A DNA stretch of 64,000 nucleotides from Halodesulfovibrio marinisediminis DSM 17456. Its GTDB lineage: Bacteria > Desulfobacterota > Desulfovibrionia > Desulfovibrionales > Desulfovibrionaceae. Under the pieces are notes generated by a model. That model was not told the origin of the DNA, ran no database searches, and saw nothing but the letters and a program-made list of their open reading frames with translations. Positions 1 to 9,228 of this stretch are shown here, piece by piece. The position numbers were made by a program, and so were the translations under genes. Position 1 is the stretch's first letter. Each line of letters begins with the position of its first letter. The DNA lies in assembly GCF_900129975.1 (NCBI RefSeq), contig NZ_FSRG01000005.1, positions 124,001 to 188,000 on the forward strand, read 5' to 3'.

Positions 1-603
1 CAGCAGCAACATCAGCGCACCATTATCTTTATCTCACATGACCTTGATGAAGCCATACGAATAGGTGACCGCATTGCGATCATGCAGGACGGCGTCGTTG
101 TTCAGGTCGGTTCTGCAGAAGAAATTTTGCGTTCACCGGCTAATGACTACGTTAAGTCCTTCTTTAAGGGTGTTGATCCTACAGGCATTCTTACCACACG
201 TGATATTGTCCGTAATAATCACCCAACGCTGATCATTACAAAAGGTGGCAGTATTCCTACCACACAAGAATACCTGAGTAATAGTGATCGAGATTACTGC
301 TATCTTTTGACACCAGACAAAAAGCTTATTGGCGTGGTCTCAACAGAAAGTTTGCGAGAAGTAGCCGAGCAGGAAAATTCTTCCTTAACATTGGCTGATG
401 CGTATTTGCAGGATGTCCTGACGATAGGTCTGGATGATCTGCTTACGGATATTCAGCCGGTTGTTGCTGTCAGTCCTTGTCCAGTTCCTGTTTTAAACGA
501 TGAAGGTCGTTTTATGGGGGTTGTTTCTAAAAGCCGTTTCTTGCGAATGCTGCATAAGCCGGAGCAGATTCTTCATGCTGCAGAGGAGGTCGCAAATGCT
601 TAG
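1..603 (+). CDS. proV: Glycine betaine/proline ABC transporter ATP-binding subunit (5'-truncated)
   Basis: This is the C-terminal part of a ProV/OpuAA ATPase; the reading frame is open from base 1, so the gene begins outside the window. The visible protein starts with the end of the ABC domain: the H-loop region FISHDLDEA, then the segment DRIAIMQDGVVVQVG. A C-terminal regulatory region of about 120 residues follows with two CBS-like halves, ending LNDEGRFMGVVSKSRFLRML. In this family the CBS pair senses ionic strength and gates uptake of compatible solutes. The gene overlaps the permease start by 8 bases and is first in a proV-proW-proX operon. Function is well supported by family pattern and neighbours; the Walker A region cannot be seen. 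Confidence 0.93.
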   Translation, partial: QQQHQRTIIFISHDLDEAIRIGDRIAIMQDGVVVQVGSAEEILRSPANDYVKSFFKGVDPTGILTTRDIVRNNHPTLIITKGGSIPTTQEYLSNSDRDYCYLLTPDKKLIGVVSTESLREVAEQENSSLTLADAYLQDVLTIGLDDLLTDIQPVVAVSPCPVPVLNDEGRFMGVVSKSRFLRMLHKPEQILHAAEEVANA

Positions 604-1441
604 CGATATTATCCCATTAGACGAAAGTATTATCCCGCTTTCTGAGTGGATTTCTGAATGGATTGACTGGCTTGTATATAACTTTCGCGACGTGTTTCAG
701 GTAGTGAAAATTCCAGTAGAAGTTACGTTGGACTGGCTGTCCGCGGGACTTAACTGGCTGCCGTTTTACATTCCAATTCTGGTTATTACGCTGTTGGCAT
801 GGAAGTTCTCTGGTAAACGCCTTGCGCTTTTTTCTCTACTTTCTTTTGTTCTGATCGCTTGCTTGGGATTGTGGGAAGCGACCATGACTACCCTTGCTAT
901 GGTGATGTCTTCTGTTCTTTTCTGTGCCCTTATCGGGATTCCGTTTGGTGTATTAGCAGGACGAAACAGGGTATTCGAATCAGTTATTCGGCCTGTTCTT
1001 GATGCTATGCAGACAACACCTGCCTTTGTTTACCTTGTACCAATCGTAATGTTGTTTTCCATCGGCAATACTGCTGGTGTGTTGGCAACAATCATTTTCG
1101 CTATTCCACCTATTATCAGACTGACATGCCTCGGGATACGTCAGGTTCATCCTGAGTTAGTTGAAGCAGCGCAAGCTTTTGGTGCGAGTGAATTCCAAGT
1201 GTTATTGCAAGTTCAGTTGCCATTAGCGATGCCAACCATTCTTGCAGGGTTGAACCAGACGATAATGATGGCTCTTTCCATGGTTGTGATTGCTGCGTTG
1301 ATTGGAGCCGGAGGTCTTGGTTCGCCTGTAGTGCTTGGATTGAATACGCTTGATACCGGCCAAGCTGCCGTTGGTGGGCTTGCGATTGTTCTGCTTGCCG
1401 TGGTGCTGGATCGCATTACACAGTCCATAGCAAGTAAATAG
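596..1441 (+). CDS. proW: Glycine betaine/proline ABC transporter permease
   Basis: This is the inner-membrane permease of the betaine importer, about 281 residues. I chose the ATG at 596 because it has a GAGGAGG ribosome site just upstream and overlaps the end of proV; an upstream in-frame start at 500 would lie deep inside proV. The N-terminal stretch is amphipathic, followed by several hydrophobic helices. The binding-protein-dependent transport signature is visible around EAAQAFGASEFQVLLQVQLP, the EAA loop that docks on the ATPase. The C-terminal segment matches the family (AALIGAGGLGSPVVLGL). It works with the upstream ATPase and the downstream periplasmic binding protein. Confidence 0.94.
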   Translation: MLSDIIPLDESIIPLSEWISEWIDWLVYNFRDVFQVVKIPVEVTLDWLSAGLNWLPFYIPILVITLLAWKFSGKRLALFSLLSFVLIACLGLWEATMTTLAMVMSSVLFCALIGIPFGVLAGRNRVFESVIRPVLDAMQTTPAFVYLVPIVMLFSIGNTAGVLATIIFAIPPIIRLTCLGIRQVHPELVEAAQAFGASEFQVLLQVQLPLAMPTILAGLNQTIMMALSMVVIAALIGAGGLGSPVVLGLNTLDTGQAAVGGLAIVLLAVVLDRITQSIASK

Positions 1442-1467
1442 GGCTAAGTTTTTTAAAGGAGAATACA

Positions 1468-2493
1468 ATGGTTAAGCGTCTTACGCTGTTAGTAATAGTT
1501 ATTTTTTTCTGTTCGACTCAGGCTTTTGCTGCTCCCCAGCTTCCTGGAAAAGGAGTGGTGGTTAAACCTGCTCGTGCTACTTGGAACACAGGGTTTTTTC
1601 ATGCGGCGTTGGTTGAAAGAGGTCTCGAGGAACTCGGTTATACTGTCAAAAAAGCAAAGGATTTACCTAACGCATTAGCTTACAAGTCTATTGCCATGGG
1701 TGATGTCGATTACTGGCCAAACACTTGGCTCCCAAACCATAAGAGCTACATGGGCGGTGATTTTTTTGATAAGACATCTTTTTATGGGTATGTCGTAAAA
1801 GCGGGCGGGCTGCAGGGATACCTTGTAAGTAAGATTTCTGCAGAGAAGTTGAATATTACGAGCTTGGATGACTTCAAGCGTCCAGAGGTTATTGCTGAAT
1901 TTGATAGAAATGGTGACGGGAAAGCAGATTTGACAGCATGCCCTCCGGGTTGGGGGTGCGAACGTGATATTGACCGTCACTTAAAAATTTACGGTCTCAA
2001 AAAATATGTGAAGCCAATAAAAGCAGCGTATGAAGCAAGCATGGCTGCTGCCTATGCTGCACAGCAAGCTGGAGAACCGATTTTCTTTTACACATGGACA
2101 CCAAACTGGACGGTATTTAAGCTCAAGCCGGGTGAAGATGTAGTATGGATTAACGTTCCTGAGATTATCCCGTCTGAAGAAGAAAAAGATTTTGTGGATA
2201 TTATGACAGTAGAGAACCTTTGTGGCGCAGTTTCCAGTCCGTTGAAAATGGGCTTTGCTGCATCTGATATCCGTATTGTTGCTAACAAGGCTTTTGCAGA
2301 GAAGAACCCAGCTGCACGTCGTTTCTTTGAGGTCTTTAAGATGCCATTGGAAGATATTAACAAGCAGAACAGCCTGTTAAACAGTGGTGAAAAGTCTAAT
2401 AAAGATATCCAGCGTCATGTGAATGAATGGATTGCAGAGAATAAAGCTACATGGAATGGATGGCTTGAGGAAGCGCGTAAGGCTGCTGAGTAA
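1468..2493 (+). CDS. proX: Glycine betaine/proline-binding periplasmic protein
   Basis: This is a soluble periplasmic substrate-binding protein of 341 residues. It has a classical signal peptide (hydrophobic core LLVIVIFFC, probable cleavage after AFA near residue 22) and no lipobox. The body resembles ProX of the OpuAC family; MGDVDYWPNTWLPNH, with two tryptophans, resembles the aromatic pocket that binds quaternary amines. The motif ACPPGWGCE carries two cysteines that could form a disulfide, as in ProX proteins. The ribosome site AAGGAG precedes the ATG. It closes the proVWX operon and is followed by an intrinsic terminator at 2567. Betaine and proline betaine are the expected ligands; exact specificity is not deducible. 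Confidence 0.93.
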   Translation: MVKRLTLLVIVIFFCSTQAFAAPQLPGKGVVVKPARATWNTGFFHAALVERGLEELGYTVKKAKDLPNALAYKSIAMGDVDYWPNTWLPNHKSYMGGDFFDKTSFYGYVVKAGGLQGYLVSKISAEKLNITSLDDFKRPEVIAEFDRNGDGKADLTACPPGWGCERDIDRHLKIYGLKKYVKPIKAAYEASMAAAYAAQQAGEPIFFYTWTPNWTVFKLKPGEDVVWINVPEIIPSEEEKDFVDIMTVENLCGAVSSPLKMGFAASDIRIVANKAFAEKNPAARRFFEVFKMPLEDINKQNSLLNSGEKSNKDIQRHVNEWIAENKATWNGWLEEARKAAE

Positions 2494-2566
2494 ATTTAAT
2501 ATGCTCCTTACGTTGCTTTTGAAATAGATCGGTAGAAAGCCAAAAGTAGACATAAGATAAAAAAGA

Positions 2567-2599
2567 AAAGCTCTTACATGAAAATGTAAGAGCTTTTTT
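2567..2599 (+). terminator. Intrinsic terminator after proX (repeat family)
   Basis: A 13-bp perfect stem (AAAGCTCTTACAT with ATGTAAGAGCTTT) closes on a GAAA loop and is followed by a T run. It ends the proVWX operon and, read on the other strand, can also stop the convergent porin gene. The same sequence with few changes recurs at 52735, 53237 and, degenerate, at 56777. Confidence 0.9.
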
Positions 2600-2621
2600 G
2601 CATCGTAAGAATGAAGGCTAA

Positions 2622-4007
2622 CTAGTAGGTGTATTTTGTGATGAGAGCTACTCTCCAAGAATCTCTAACATTCGAAATGCCCCAAGTGCTTTCATCAAGG
2701 TCTACGTGGATGTATGCAACAGAAGGAATAATGGTTAGTTGTTCGTATAGCTCAATGTTAGCTTCGTAATTTACTTCCAGTAGAAAATCTTTATCGGTTA
2801 GGTACTTGGCAATGTTGGACGTTGGGTCTTCTAAAAAACCGTTTTTAACGATGCTGGAGTCGTTTGTTCCCCACATTGCAATAACTTGAAGTTGTTGTGT
2901 CATCCAGTCAACAAACGTGATGTCTTCAAGTACAATTCCAGCACCGACCTTACCTGTTGCATCAGCAATGCGGTTGCCAGTTTCATTAGCGTGTGTGTTG
3001 TCAAATCCATATGAGCTGATGAGCCATCCTGCATTGACAAATGGCATACGCCCTGCGCCGTCCTCATATGCATTACTGTCATCACCGGATGCCCACCAAG
3101 CTGTAATACCTGGTGTAATATTATCAAAAGAATAGGTGAGCTTGGCTGCTGTGAACCAACCACTGCGCTCTGCGGCTTTATTTGCTGTAAGCTTACCGTA
3201 AATACCATCTAAGAACAGTTTGAAGTTTGAAAAGTCGGCAGTAACAGCTAAACCAGCCCAGAAAACATCAGCATTTTCAGTTCGCTCAACATTTATAAAG
3301 CTATTGTCTAATCCTAACGACGGGCCGATGTCGTATGTATAGTTAGGGCTACCGAACTTTACGTTTTCACCAAGAGTTGCATACGAAAAATACGGGTTGA
3401 AGCTTATATGCTTGGGTTGGAAATATAAGGAGAGCAGGAACATATCCATGTGGTTGTGAGATGTTACCGGTTGGTTGTCTGTTGTATCAATGTCAAATGG
3501 GCGGAGCCAGGCTAAAACACCACTAAGTTTTTCACTGTGACCGTATGTAGCTACAACACCAGCAATGTCATCATCAAAGATAACTGAACCGGCAACGGCT
3601 CCTGGATATGTGAGGCCTTGCAGCCCTGCATAGATAGCTAATTCAGTATATGGGATGTTGAGGTGTAAATAGAGACGCTTAGTCTGGACTCCAACACCAT
3701 CTGTTCCTAAGTCGCCACCAGAACTCCGTCCGAATTTATTGCCGTTTGAATCTTGTCCCCATGTATGGTTGATTTCAAAGTAGGCAATTCCAGATAGCAT
3801 TTCGTTGGCAATGACTTCAATTTGTGAACGAAATCGTTGTCGTACCGTGAAATTGTTTGTTCCATTATCAGCTTGAAAGCTATCGTGATCCAAAAATTGA
3901 GCAACGTTCCAGAATGTACCGGTTGCTTTTATTTCCACGGCAAATGCGGGGGGGAGTGCCATGGTGCAAACGAGTATGAGAGTAACGATGCAGATTACAT
4001 TTTTCAT
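2622..4007 (-). CDS. Outer-membrane porin, Desulfovibrio type
   Basis: This encodes a 461-residue beta-barrel porin precursor. The signal peptide is clear (MKNVICIVTLILVCTMALPPAFA, cleavage after AFA near residue 23), and the mature protein ends in aromatic Tyr (TKYTY), a hallmark of barrel insertion. Segments such as RQRFRSQIEVIA and LSGIAYFEINHTWG closely match the second porin at 14823, so the two are paralogues. Alternating hydrophobic and polar residues suggest many strands. The start has a good AGGAG site. Compared with the 14823 gene, codon use is ordinary and long antisense reading frames are absent, suggesting lower expression. It should be a general diffusion channel; solute preference is unknown. 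Confidence 0.85.
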   Translation of the reverse strand: MKNVICIVTLILVCTMALPPAFAVEIKATGTFWNVAQFLDHDSFQADNGTNNFTVRQRFRSQIEVIANEMLSGIAYFEINHTWGQDSNGNKFGRSSGGDLGTDGVGVQTKRLYLHLNIPYTELAIYAGLQGLTYPGAVAGSVIFDDDIAGVVATYGHSEKLSGVLAWLRPFDIDTTDNQPVTSHNHMDMFLLSLYFQPKHISFNPYFSYATLGENVKFGSPNYTYDIGPSLGLDNSFINVERTENADVFWAGLAVTADFSNFKLFLDGIYGKLTANKAAERSGWFTAAKLTYSFDNITPGITAWWASGDDSNAYEDGAGRMPFVNAGWLISSYGFDNTHANETGNRIADATGKVGAGIVLEDITFVDWMTQQLQVIAMWGTNDSSIVKNGFLEDPTSNIAKYLTDKDFLLEVNYEANIELYEQLTIIPSVAYIHVDLDESTWGISNVRDSWRVALITKYTY

Positions 4008-4333
4008 TGCGGCTCCTGTGCTGATGATAGACCTTTGTCAGCACGGTAACCTACTGAGTATTTTGGATGAATTATATATGATATAGTGTTTGATGCTTTT
4101 ATTGGATCTATTGCAAATTACGGAGGCTGAGAATTTGTTTGCACAGACGAAGTGATGAGCCTGCATTATGCAGTTTTTTGAGGATAAAAGGAAAGGCTGA
4201 AAGCCAGTATTGGAGTGACTTTCACTCAGGCAGGAACGTAGGGGCAGTTCAACGTTGTACTGTCTTACGAAATTTAAGTGGGATGATGAGTTAGCTGTCA
4301 GGTATGGTCGTTAAGGTTGTTCGAGGTATCGCT
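4008..4333. other. Intergenic region, porin promoter side
   Basis: 326 bases between the porin start and the end of the cyclase gene. I see no coding frame and no clear intrinsic terminator for the cyclase. The right part next to 4008 must hold the porin promoter, but I could not assign confident -35 and -10 boxes. Confidence 0.5.
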
Positions 4334-5749
4334 TTACGAAACATTCCTGGCAGTTGCCTTTGTTTTGCTTATGATGTCCAGACAGAACTGACGTATTAAT
4401 TTGTGTCGTTCTTCCTGATTAATACGTTTATTTTCATACATGTGGGTGTCGGCATTTGACGTCAGTGTATCTAGTTCGTCAGGGAACATAGCTGTTGATA
4501 AACCAAAGGACACAAATGGTGAGTCACCTATAGCACTTTGCTCTTCAATTTTGTTTTTTAATCTAAGTAGAGCTTCGTTGGCGTTTTTACGTCCTGTGTT
4601 TGGAAGCAGGATGACAAATTCATCCCCGCCGATGCGGTAGATGCTGTCGTGGTTTCGAGTGTACCGCGCCAGCATAGAAGAAATTTTGCGTAAATATTCA
4701 TCGCCGTATGTGTGGCCCAGAAGATCATTAACAATTTTTAGACCGTCAGCATCTACGTATATCAGGCTTACCGGATAGTCGGCAGTGGTGATGGTTTCGA
4801 GTCGTTGTTCGAAAGAATATCGGCTGTAAACAGCTGTCAGCGTATCTTTTTTCAGCGTCTTAATAAGATTTTCTTTGGCGTTTTGCAGCTCGTTAATATC
4901 TATATGTACTCCTGTGACTCGTCGTGCTTTTCCGTCTGCTTTTCTACTGGTCACAACGCCTTTTCCAAGAATCCATATCCAGTGTCCTTCCTTATGAAGA
5001 AAACGGTAGATGCATTCGAAACTGTCACCATGATCAGGACTGTTAATGATTTGAAGTTGCATGGCGACGGTACTTTCATAGTCATCTGGATGTACCCGTG
5101 ATGCCCATGAATCTGCTGTCGGGGGAAATTCATCTTCGGTGTAGCCAGCCATGGCAATGTATTTTGGGCTATAGTATACTTCATTAGTTTCGGCGTTCCA
5201 ATCCCATATACCGTCTTCAGCAGCTTGTAGCGCGAATTTCATTCGCTGTTCTTCATGGTCGATCGTAGCAAGGCGTTCACTGTTAATATGGAAGCCGCTG
5301 ACCATAGTTGCTCGTTGCATGGAATCGCGATGAAGAATGTACCCGTGGACGACAATAGAAAAATAGTTACCGCTTCTTGCACGGACACGCAGTCGGTGTT
5401 CATACCGGTTTCCATCTTTGGCAGAATATATGTAGTTTTCCTGAATACGCTGAACTATCGTCAGATCTTCTGGATGAATAATATTGATCAGGTCAGCTGA
5501 TGATGTTGGGGTTTCATCATCATTATACCCAAGTCGTGCAAGGTAGGATTCACTGAAGTAGAAAGTGTCTGCCAATGGCTCCCAATACCACATCCCAGTT
5601 TCATTTTCCTGAACTGTACTTGGGGCGACTTCAAAAGAGGATGGAGTAGGTTTTACATAGGGTGTGCGTTGCATAAGAAGCCTTGTATAACATAGCGTAT
5701 TTTTTAGAAATATTTTACTACTTAACTCTTTTCTTACACTAGTATTCAT
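4334..5749 (-). CDS. Diguanylate cyclase with two PAS domains
   Basis: This is a probable cyclic-di-GMP synthase of up to 471 residues. Residues about 43-160 and 165-290 form two PAS domains, each with a PAC-like tail (for example the run ending RRVTGVHIDINEL). A GGDEF domain covers about 300-460. The active-site motif GGDEF is intact at 374-378, and the product-inhibition I-site RxxD is present as RNHD at 365-368, five residues before it, so the enzyme should be active and feedback-controlled. No transmembrane helix or periplasmic part is evident, so sensing is probably cytosolic. The start is uncertain: an ATG at 5674 (MQRTPYV) has a stronger AAGG site than the ATG at 5749. It stands alone. 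Confidence 0.9.
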   Translation of the reverse strand: MNTSVRKELSSKIFLKNTLCYTRLLMQRTPYVKPTPSSFEVAPSTVQENETGMWYWEPLADTFYFSESYLARLGYNDDETPTSSADLINIIHPEDLTIVQRIQENYIYSAKDGNRYEHRLRVRARSGNYFSIVVHGYILHRDSMQRATMVSGFHINSERLATIDHEEQRMKFALQAAEDGIWDWNAETNEVYYSPKYIAMAGYTEDEFPPTADSWASRVHPDDYESTVAMQLQIINSPDHGDSFECIYRFLHKEGHWIWILGKGVVTSRKADGKARRVTGVHIDINELQNAKENLIKTLKKDTLTAVYSRYSFEQRLETITTADYPVSLIYVDADGLKIVNDLLGHTYGDEYLRKISSMLARYTRNHDSIYRIGGDEFVILLPNTGRKNANEALLRLKNKIEEQSAIGDSPFVSFGLSTAMFPDELDTLTSNADTHMYENKRINQEERHKLIRQFCLDIISKTKATARNVS

Positions 5750-5822
5750 GGAGAAACCTGAAAGTGCCTTAATGCAGTTTTTCCTGGAATCTCAAATAAA
5801 AACTGAAGAATAATAAAAGGAC

Positions 5823-5874
5823 GTCAGATTCTGCTGTGCTCATGAAAAAGCGCAGGAGCATTGCTGAGTCTGAC
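5823..5874. repeat. Imperfect inverted repeat upstream of the cyclase gene
   Basis: Two 19-base arms (starting GTCAGATTC and ending GAGTCTGAC) pair imperfectly around a 14-base loop. It lies between the DsrE-like gene and the cyclase, so it could be a weak terminator of the former or a leader structure of the latter. No T run follows on either strand. Confidence 0.45.
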
Positions 5875-5968
5875 AAAGAATCAACTAGTGTTTATTCGTC
5901 TATTGCTTTTGTGTGGTGCAAGGTACTGATAGTGCGTATAGTTAATGGCGTAGTTTATACTTTATCAG

Positions 5969-6676
5969 CTATGGTTTGATGTATGCGAAACCTTTGCGCT
6001 GTAGGTCAATTATTTCCAGTAATCCGGCTGGAACAATTTGAGCAACAGGCAGTAGCCAGTCCGGTTGAATTTGGAAATGGTGCATAGCATTTTGACAGAC
6101 TTTTATTTGCAGACCGAGGTTTGCAAGTTCAGTTAACATAGGCGCATGGGGATCTTCTTTTCCTAGGAATTTTATGCCCGGACCATTTATGACAAGGTAA
6201 CTGTTGAATTTTTTTCCAGAAAGACTTTCATAATAATTTTCAATATTGCTGATGGTTATCTCTAATTCCGTTGTGCCCTTGTCAAAGTGGAAAACCGTAT
6301 CGTAATGCATTGAAGCTCCTGTAGCATCAAGGTTGTTACGTTTTCTTGTATGATAAAATAAGCTGCTGGCTTCATGATTAACGTAAAGAATTTGGTTAAT
6401 AAGAGCGTCATGAAAGCGCATTCGGGTGAATCCTCTGCGAATAAAGTAAATTCCTAATATTAGCATAACGACACTGCCTAATCCGAGCGCAATAAAAATT
6501 ATCTGATTAAATGTTCCGTCTATTTTGGATGTCATAACTATAATGAATGAAATGATCGTCATGGAAAATGCGCTTAAGGCAATGCCTGAGCGAAGTGTGG
6601 TGTGTGCTGTGCGTTTTTCTGAAAGTAGCAGCATTAATTTTTGAAAATCTGTCTGGGATATTTTTTCGTCACTCAT
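5969..6676 (-). CDS. Membrane-anchored DsrE/DsrF-like sulfurtransferase-family protein
   Basis: This is a 235-residue two-part protein. Residues about 31-49 and 57-79 are hydrophobic helices in a DUF202-like arrangement; the charged N-terminus should be cytosolic. Residues about 120-235 resemble the DsrE/YchN-like fold: LVINGPGIKFL, the segment IKVCQNAM with a single conserved-position cysteine (Cys194), then IVPAGLLEIIDLQRKGFAYI. In this superfamily the cysteine carries sulfur for transfer. Placing it at the membrane in a sulfate-reducer would allow sulfur relay near respiratory complexes, but that is inference. The gene is monocistronic, with only a weak ribosome site. The DsrE assignment is by pattern; the fusion architecture is unusual. 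Confidence 0.72.
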   Translation of the reverse strand: MSDEKISQTDFQKLMLLLSEKRTAHTTLRSGIALSAFSMTIISFIIVMTSKIDGTFNQIIFIALGLGSVVMLILGIYFIRRGFTRMRFHDALINQILYVNHEASSLFYHTRKRNNLDATGASMHYDTVFHFDKGTTELEITISNIENYYESLSGKKFNSYLVINGPGIKFLGKEDPHAPMLTELANLGLQIKVCQNAMHHFQIQPDWLLPVAQIVPAGLLEIIDLQRKGFAYIKP

Positions 6677-7045
6677 TGGATGTACTACCCCGTTGTGTTT
6701 GATTTGTGCGTATCAGGCAGTTTTGTTGAATGGTGCTGAAGGGTGAAAATTTCTCCATTATACTTAAGAAGATAATGGTCATTAGATGCATAAATATAAA
6801 AATATTTTTCAGACCGAAAAATGATATCTGTTGAGATCTGGTTGTTGAGCAAATACAGCATGGTACGGTTTGTTATTCAAAATAGATGCGCTGTTCCTGA
6901 GCGTAATGAGCGGAAATTTGGTGAGATATGTGTAAACAAAAAGCCCCTGCATTAGTTGCAGGGGCTTTTTGTTTGATTAGGATGGCAGACTGATTTTTGT
7001 AAGGAGTCTGGTGTCCTTGTTGTATTTTGTGTGGAAAAAAAACGT
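6677..7045. other. Intergenic region with tyrP terminator
   Basis: 369 bases without a gene. The part near 6938-6970 is the tyrP terminator; the AT-rich remainder must hold the promoter of the DsrE-like gene. Nothing else is recognisable. Confidence 0.5.
6938..6970 (-). terminator. Intrinsic terminator of tyrP
   Basis: A 14-bp stem (AAAAAGCCCCTGCA with TGCAGGGGCTTTTT) has A and T flanks that make it competent on both strands. It sits about 75 bases beyond the tyrP stop codon. Confidence 0.9.
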
Positions 7046-8191
7046 TTATAAGTAGTTAGCAGCAATGATAATAATACCGAATAAGAAGCTGGTAACAACA
7101 GCAGGATTGCCACCTATTGCTCTGAACTCCTGACTCTTACCGGCAGAACGTAGTTTCAATACCATGATGCACGGAAGGAAAATGGCAATGATGGCAAGGG
7201 CTGCACCAGCATGTGATAAAGCTGCGATGAATCCGTCCGGTGCGAGTACAGACGCGGCAAGCGGTGGAAGGAAAACCAATGCGCTGGTTCCGGCGCGACT
7301 GGTTTTATCGTTACCGCGTTTGAAGGTTTCTGCGACGAGGTCAAACAACCCAAGGGATACGCCGAAGAAAGATGTAACCAGTGCGAGCATGGCAAAGAAG
7401 GATAAGATGCTGGAAAGCCATGTTGCGTTGCCGCTTATGAGTGTAACAAGCGCATCAACGTTAGCCATGCTTGTGAGTTGTTCCGGTGTTGCGCTACCGA
7501 GCGAGAGCATAAGCCACGCAGCGTAACAGAGTCCCGGGATAGTACTGCCGATGACCAGAATACTTACAAGAGATTTCTTGTCTTCACCTACGAAGCTTAC
7601 AACACTAGGTATAGATGCATGAAAACCGAAGGAAGTGAAAAGAACAGGGAGTGCTATAAGCAAGCCTTTTGGGGTTGGGTTGCCCTGTGTAAGATTATGT
7701 AGCTCAAGCTGACCACCGAGGCAGGCAAAACTGAGTATCATTGCACCGAGCATAATGGTGAATAATGTTTTGTTTGCGGAAACGAGTGCGTTTGTTCCGA
7801 TGAAGAAAATGATACCGCTTACAATGGCAAATGCAGCGGAACCAATACGGGGATCAATGTCTACTATGGTGGAAATAAGACCACCCATACCCGTTATATA
7901 GGCGACGAGAAGACAGTAAGTGAGAAAAAAAACACTCCCCGTGGCTACTAGCTGACCGGGACGACCGAGGACTTCGTGTGTCATGTGGTTGAAGTTAACA
8001 CCGGGCCCGAATTCAAGGTTGATTTCAATAAGCATCAGACCTGAGTAGACTGCCAGAGCCCACATGATGAGTAAGAGCAGACAGCCTGTGAAAAAGCCGA
8101 GGCTTCCAATTACCATAGGAAGACCAAGCATACCTGCACCAATTGCGGTACCGGCAACAATACTAATTGCACCAATATCTTTAGAGTTCAT
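7046..8191 (-). CDS. tyrP: Aromatic amino-acid permease, TyrP/Mtr family
   Basis: This is an inner-membrane permease of about 381 residues with eleven or so hydrophobic helices, of the hydroxy/aromatic amino-acid permease family. The N-terminal motif IGAISIVAGTAIGAGMLGLP is the conserved unwound-helix substrate site of TyrP, Mtr and TnaB, and LEFGPGVNFNHM and the helix-3 region also fit. I chose the ATG at 8191 rather than 8203, because GGAG lies six bases before it while the upstream ATG has no ribosome site. Tyrosine or tryptophan is the likely substrate, imported with protons. An 8-bp inverted repeat (8209-8231) abuts the start. No catabolic neighbour indicates which amino acid it serves. 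Confidence 0.85.
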   Translation of the reverse strand: MNSKDIGAISIVAGTAIGAGMLGLPMVIGSLGFFTGCLLLLIMWALAVYSGLMLIEINLEFGPGVNFNHMTHEVLGRPGQLVATGSVFFLTYCLLVAYITGMGGLISTIVDIDPRIGSAAFAIVSGIIFFIGTNALVSANKTLFTIMLGAMILSFACLGGQLELHNLTQGNPTPKGLLIALPVLFTSFGFHASIPSVVSFVGEDKKSLVSILVIGSTIPGLCYAAWLMLSLGSATPEQLTSMANVDALVTLISGNATWLSSILSFFAMLALVTSFFGVSLGLFDLVAETFKRGNDKTSRAGTSALVFLPPLAASVLAPDGFIAALSHAGAALAIIAIFLPCIMVLKLRSAGKSQEFRAIGGNPAVVTSFLFGIIIIAANYL

Positions 8192-8208
8192 ACCGTTCTC
8201 CATTTTTC

Positions 8209-8231
8209 AATGCTGAAAAATAATCAGCATT
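8209..8231 (-). promoter_or_regulatory. Inverted repeat in the tyrP leader
   Basis: AATGCTGA and TCAGCATT form a perfect 8-bp inverted repeat with a 7-base spacer, ending 17 bases before the chosen tyrP start and close to its ribosome site. It could be a repressor site or an RNA hairpin that controls translation. This reading is positional only. Confidence 0.4.
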
Positions 8232-9105
8232 AAATAGTAAGCCACCACATGACTGCGGGGATTCTGTTGGCCTATAAGAGCTTTTGTTCATTTTGAATAC
8301 TCAAGGCAGGTTGTTCTGACTGGCTGGTCAGCACGTGGTTATTATTTCATGGGCAGAAAAAAGAGTAATTTCATAGGTAGATAAAATAACATTAACACCT
8401 ACATACAAGACGCCATGACTTGAACTTTGTGCGACCGGATAGAGGGACAAACGGCAACAAGAGTAACTTTTTGCTAACCCATTCGAGATAAATGGCTCAG
8501 AAGTGTTGATCGCATCGTCTTAATGTATCGACGGATAACATCGACGCAGCTGTTGCTACAGTGTTGGCTCTGTAGCTTGCCTTCCAAAGCAGTATCCATT
8601 TAAACTCAGTTGTGAACGTGGGATGCTCTACAATATACCACCATGTTTTCATATACTGCTGTGGCAACATGAAAGACTCTCCTACTAGTACAGTAATGCT
8701 TATGAGATTAGTTAATTAATTTTTATGAATTAACTTAGTAAGATATAGCAGTACTTTTTGTGAAGAGTAAGATTCAACTATAAGTAACTCTCCAGATTGT
8801 ATGAGGTCTGAAATAGCTTTTCAAAGTTTTTTCTGTGTTTTCGTAAAATTTGTAATGTATATTACATGTTGTTTTGAAGGTGGTGCAGCAATATTCAGAT
8901 TGTAAGCTATTGCAAGAAATGGTGCTGCATTGTTTTTGTTGGATAAGCTGGGGCAGTGCTTTTCGGTGTTAAAGTGTCTTTGTGTCTTTTGAGAGGGGTT
9001 TTCACGTTGGAGATAAGGTGCACTGACCTTTTGTATAATTTTTATTCGTCGATTACAGTGTTGTGGAATATTGGTGTACTAGTTGGTCATAATGAGTTTT
9101 GAAGT
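8232..9105. other. Long non-coding stretch upstream of tyrP
   Basis: About 870 bases with no credible gene on either strand. It contains an 8-bp inverted repeat at 8710-8735 (AGTTAATT, AATTAACT, 10-base spacer) that could be an operator. I see no tRNA, riboswitch core or mobile-element signature. Confidence 0.5.
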
Positions 9106-9146
9106 AAAAAAAGCCCTGCGATTTTTCGCAAGGGCTTTTGTTTTTT
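9106..9146 (-). terminator. Intrinsic terminator of the kinase operon
   Basis: AAAAGCCCTGCGA pairs with TCGCAAGGGCTTTT around a four-T loop, with A and T runs on the flanks. It lies about 90 bases after the histidine kinase stop codon on the minus strand. Confidence 0.87.
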
Positions 9147-9228
9147 AAGACAGCATTCGATGCACAGAGTATTTCATCAAGATAAGAGCGTTGGTTCACA
9201 TCAGAATTGTGGAGTGTTTAAGCTTCAA

